Positions 4,049-5,910 of a stretch of 5,910 nucleotides of DNA are shown here, one piece after another. Each line of letters opens with the position of its first letter. Position 1 is the first letter of the stretch. A program made the position numbers and the translations under genes. The stretch is from Candidatus Colwelliibacteriota bacterium (GTDB taxonomy: Bacteria > Patescibacteriota > Minisyncoccia > UBA6257 > Colwellbacteraceae). The stretch covers positions 1 through 5,910 of the forward strand of contig JACWAO010000087.1 of NCBI GenBank assembly GCA_014874305.1, written 5' to 3'. A model generated the notes under the pieces. That model searched no databases, had not been told where the DNA came from, and was given only the letters and a program-made list of their open reading frames with translations.

Positions 4049-5302
4049 TCAAGATCCCATTTCAACTTTCAAAAGCTCTATGGCTTTATCGAGCTGGGGG
4101 TCTTTGTTCGCGGCTATATCCGCGTCGGTTATCGGAACCGCGTAATCCGGAGCCAATCCTTTCCCATTTACCCATGTTCCGTTCGGGGTCAGCCATTTGG
4201 CTATTGTAACCTTAATAGATGAGCCATCGCTTAATGGAAAAATTTCTTGGACGGTTCCTTTGCCGAAGCTTTTATCTCCAATAAGAAGCGTACCGCGGTC
4301 ATCCCGCAGGGCGCCGGACAGAATCTCGGATGCCGATGCCGATCCGCCGTTTATAAGCACGACAACCGGCATGTTAATCAAAGACTGATTAACCCCTGTT
4401 TTAATTACTTGCTGTTCCCCTTGGGCGTTTTCTTCGATAACGGCCGGGGTGTTTGCCGGGATGAAGTAACTAGCCAGATCCACGGCTACGTTCAAATATC
4501 CGCCCGGATTATTTCTTAAGTCCAAAACTATTCCCTTGGCTCCCTTTTTTATTCCATCGGTAACCGCGTTGGCGAAATCCGTTTCCGTATTCTGGTTAAA
4601 ACTGTAGAGCTGAAGATCCAGTATGTTATTATCCGTAATTTTCCAGTCTACCGTCGGAACCTGTATGTTGGCGCGTGTTATTTTGAAATCTTGCGGCTTG
4701 CTCCACCCAGAGCGCATTACGGTAAGAGTAACAGCCGTTCCTATCTTTCCCCTTATCTCATCGACGGCATCCTGAAGGCTCGTGTTTCCCGTTGATTTCC
4801 CGTCTATTTCGAGAATCGCGTCGTTTGCCCTTAATCCCGCGGCTTCGGCCGGGGAATCCTTAAGCGGAGCCAGAACAACAAGTTGGTTGTTCTTGGTATC
4901 TATTTCCGCGCCTATGCCGCCGAAGTTGCCGTTTATATCCTGATTGAATTGAGTCGAATCCGAAGGCTTAAAAAATACCGTGTACGGATCGTTTAGAGAG
5001 TTTGTAAGGCCGCTGGCCGCCCCGTAGACAAGATCCTGGTTATTTAATTTGCTGGCATTCAGGTAATCGTGTTTTAATATGTCCCAAACCTGCCAAAATA
5101 CGTTGAAATTAGCGGTTACATCACTTGGCGTACCGATGTTTGTTACTCCGCTAATGGTTAAGTGCTTGCTTGTCTTAGCGCCGTCGCGGAAGCCGAAGTA
5201 GTACCCTCCTCCGCCCAAGGCTGCCACGATAACAACCGCCGAAACTACCAATAACAGGTTATTTAATACCTTTTTTGCCTTGCCTCGTGGCCAGCGAATC
5301 AT
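4049..5302 (-). CDS. ctp: S41-family C-terminal processing peptidase (CtpA/CtpB-like)
   Basis: The 417-residue product has a basic N-terminus, one membrane anchor at about residues 13-37, and an extracytoplasmic body. Next come the Ctp cap and N-terminal region (LVYGAASGLTNSLNDPYTVFF, 91-111), a PDZ domain at about 125-210 (FGGIGAEI, AAGLRANDAILEIDGKS), and the S41 protease core from about 225 (GIVLDLRNNPGGYL at 257-270). The catalytic set fits by spacing: Ser323 in GGSASASEI, Lys348 in SFGKGTVQ and Gln352. The C-terminal strand is GKGLAPDYAVP. The PDZ domain recognises exposed C-terminal tails and gates the Ser-Lys dyad; the enzyme degrades or trims cell-envelope proteins. ATG 5302 gives the complete anchor. 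It leads an operon with rplI and faces an unknown gene across a 42-bp gap. Length and motifs are normal for the family; the substrate is unknown. Confidence 0.96.
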   Translation of the reverse strand: MIRWPRGKAKKVLNNLLLVVSAVVIVAALGGGGYYFGFRDGAKTSKHLTISGVTNIGTPSDVTANFNVFWQVWDILKHDYLNASKLNNQDLVYGAASGLTNSLNDPYTVFFKPSDSTQFNQDINGNFGGIGAEIDTKNNQLVVLAPLKDSPAEAAGLRANDAILEIDGKSTGNTSLQDAVDEIRGKIGTAVTLTVMRSGWSKPQDFKITRANIQVPTVDWKITDNNILDLQLYSFNQNTETDFANAVTDGIKKGAKGIVLDLRNNPGGYLNVAVDLASYFIPANTPAVIEENAQGEQQVIKTGVNQSLINMPVVVLINGGSASASEILSGALRDDRGTLLIGDKSFGKGTVQEIFPLSDGSSIKVTIAKWLTPNGTWVNGKGLAPDYAVPITDADIAANKDPQLDKAIELLKVEMGS

Positions 5303-5344
5303 GGGTTTAATATTACCTTAAACAATGATATTATTTCAATACCG
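5303..5344. promoter_or_regulatory. Compact divergent promoter region between ctp and the def unit
   Basis: Both directions are served within 42 bases. Plus strand: an extended -10, TG-A-TATTAT (5326-5334), puts the transcription start only a few bases before the ATG at 5345. Minus strand: TTGAAA (5339-5334) and TAATAT (5315-5310) with an 18-bp spacer put the start at about the ATG of ctp. The plus -10 and minus -35 share one base, so polymerase could not occupy both at once. Both mRNAs would be leaderless or nearly so, and no Shine-Dalgarno is seen for either gene. Confidence 0.45.
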
Positions 5345-5647
5345 ATGGATTACCTAAAACTTCTTAAAGAAAGGGCCAAGAAGTCTAGGGTTTATTCCCC
5401 TCACCAATCAATCGGCTTAACCGTAGCCAAAATACTTGGCGACGACCAGCACAAGTCGCTTTATATAAAACTGGCAAAAGAGTACAAAAACGCCGATCTT
5501 ATAGAACTTGCGCGATCCGTGGCGGAAAAGAAAAACGTTAACAACAAAGGCGCGTATTTTATGAAGCTTACGGAGAAGTTTAAGAAGGATAAGCACAATG
5601 AAAATACTGACCACAAGAAACAAGACGGAGGAAAAGTTTCTGCGTAA
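5345..5647 (+). CDS. Conserved-looking small protein of unknown function upstream of def
   Basis: I cannot assign a family to this 100-residue protein, although its style is that of CPR-type conserved hypotheticals. It is very basic and helical: MDYLKLLKERAKKSRVYSPHQ, a central region GLTVAKILGDDQHKSLYIKLAKEYKNADLIELARSVAEKK, a segment NVNNKGAYFMKLTEKFKKD, then a hydrophilic tail. No membrane segment or signal peptide is present. The high Lys content would suit a nucleic-acid or ribosome partner, but that is a guess. Residues 85-100 (NENTDHKKQDGGKVSA) are coded by bases also used, in another frame, for the start of def, which explains the tail's composition. The overlap means cotranscription with def and probable translational coupling. 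The start ATG at 5345 lies just after the extended -10 element. Confidence 0.75.
   Translation: MDYLKLLKERAKKSRVYSPHQSIGLTVAKILGDDQHKSLYIKLAKEYKNADLIELARSVAEKKNVNNKGAYFMKLTEKFKKDKHNENTDHKKQDGGKVSA
5585..5589 (+). promoter_or_regulatory. Shine-Dalgarno fixing the def start
   Basis: AAGGA ends 8 bases before the ATG at 5598, inside the upstream gene. It is the best ribosome binding site in the window and supports the def start despite the 50-base overlap. Confidence 0.5.
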
Positions 5648-5910
5648 AAAAACCAAGCCGTTTGATTTCAAGTCCTATCCCAAAAAAGAAATAGGAAGCC
5701 TTGTAAGGCAGATGCGGCAGATAATGAAAAAGGCTGACGGGATCGGCTTGGCGGCGAATCAGGTTGGATTGGATTTTAAAATGTTTGTTGCCGAGGTTGA
5801 CGGCAAGTTTTACGCTATTTTTAATCCGGAGATAGCCAAAACTTCCAAAGAATCGGATATGCTTGAAGAAGGGTGTCTGAGCGTTCCTGGAGATTTTGAC
5901 GAGGTAATAA
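5598..5910 (+). CDS. def: Peptide deformylase (3' partial)
   Basis: The frame from ATG 5598 runs off the window after 104 residues. The N-terminus MKILTTRNKTEEKFLRKKTKPF corresponds to the usual deformylase start, with KFLRKKTKP where homologues have PVLRKKAKP. Motif I is GIGLAANQ (residues 48-55), supplying the Gly and Gln that shape the active site. Motif II is EGCLS (91-95) with the metal-binding Cys93. The third motif, HEXDH with two His ligands and the catalytic Glu, must lie beyond the end. The enzyme uses Fe2+ to remove the formyl group from the initiator Met of new proteins in the cytoplasm. It overlaps the preceding gene by 50 bases, more than a typical coupling overlap, but the match from residue 1 and the AAGGA upstream support this start. 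In many bacteria fmt follows def; that cannot be checked here. Confidence 0.95.
   Translation, partial: MKILTTRNKTEEKFLRKKTKPFDFKSYPKKEIGSLVRQMRQIMKKADGIGLAANQVGLDFKMFVAEVDGKFYAIFNPEIAKTSKESDMLEEGCLSVPGDFDEVI

Noticed and set aside
4043..4051. Recoding of TGA (as Gly, known in some CPR lineages)
   Set aside because: The TGA ending ctp is followed at once by in-frame TAA, so it is uninformative. The TGA ending the gene at 3073 would, if read through, translate the palindrome, which is implausible, and no gene in the window needs TGA as a sense codon.
3642..4519. Plus-strand open frames opposite rplI and ctp
   Set aside because: They are complementary to two unmistakable conserved genes and have no family features.
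5417..5671. Minus-strand frame with hydrophobic stretches
   Set aside because: It is the complement of the Lys-rich unknown gene and def start; Lys codons read in reverse give Phe/Leu, which mimics membrane segments.
1..5910. tRNA, rRNA, riboswitch or CRISPR array
   Set aside because: None was seen by eye on either strand; the gaps between genes are too short or lack such structures.

Overview
The window looks like a piece of a small, compact bacterial genome, most likely from the Candidate Phyla Radiation (Patescibacteria, Parcubacteria-like). This is inferred from gene style, not from a marker tree. The signs are type IV pilin-type proteins, short lineage-type hypotheticals, isolated ribosomal protein genes outside their usual operons, tight packing, and weak or absent Shine-Dalgarno sequences. 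Stops are a mix of TAA, TAG and TGA, and TGA behaves as a stop, so the standard bacterial code fits.

Left part (1-1790), accessory. The 3' portion of a type IV pilin/pseudopilin gene runs into an IS200-type insertion of about 520 bp. This consists of one HUH-Y1 transposase gene flanked by two identical 20-bp hairpins. Beyond it lies an open frame encoding an ILEI/FAM3-like domain with no convincing start. Removing the element at its flanking TCATT repeats puts the pilin and ILEI frames in register, interrupted only by one TAG, so the two may once have been one pilin-like surface protein. Next comes a perfect inverted repeat whose 11-6-11 architecture and CGCATAA/TTATG core closely resemble a Xer dif site. 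A minus-strand rho-independent terminator follows.

Middle part (1790-3300). A minus-strand small protein of unknown function (ending at that terminator) is divergent from a PD-(D/E)XK-family nuclease with a Cys/His insertion that may bind a metal. After the nuclease come a perfect 16-bp palindrome and a minus-strand single-pass membrane protein of 60 residues.

Right part (3300-5910), core genes. rpmA (L27) is on the plus strand, tail to tail with a minus-strand ctp-rplI pair (S41 processing protease then L9; 6-nt gap). A 42-bp divergent promoter region separates ctp from a plus-strand unit of a 100-residue unknown protein overlapping def (peptide deformylase), which runs off the window end. 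The core genes serve translation and protein maturation: two large-subunit proteins, N-formyl removal from new proteins and a membrane-anchored protease. The most unusual signals are the dif-like site, the pilin/ILEI/IS200 arrangement and the shared-core palindromes.
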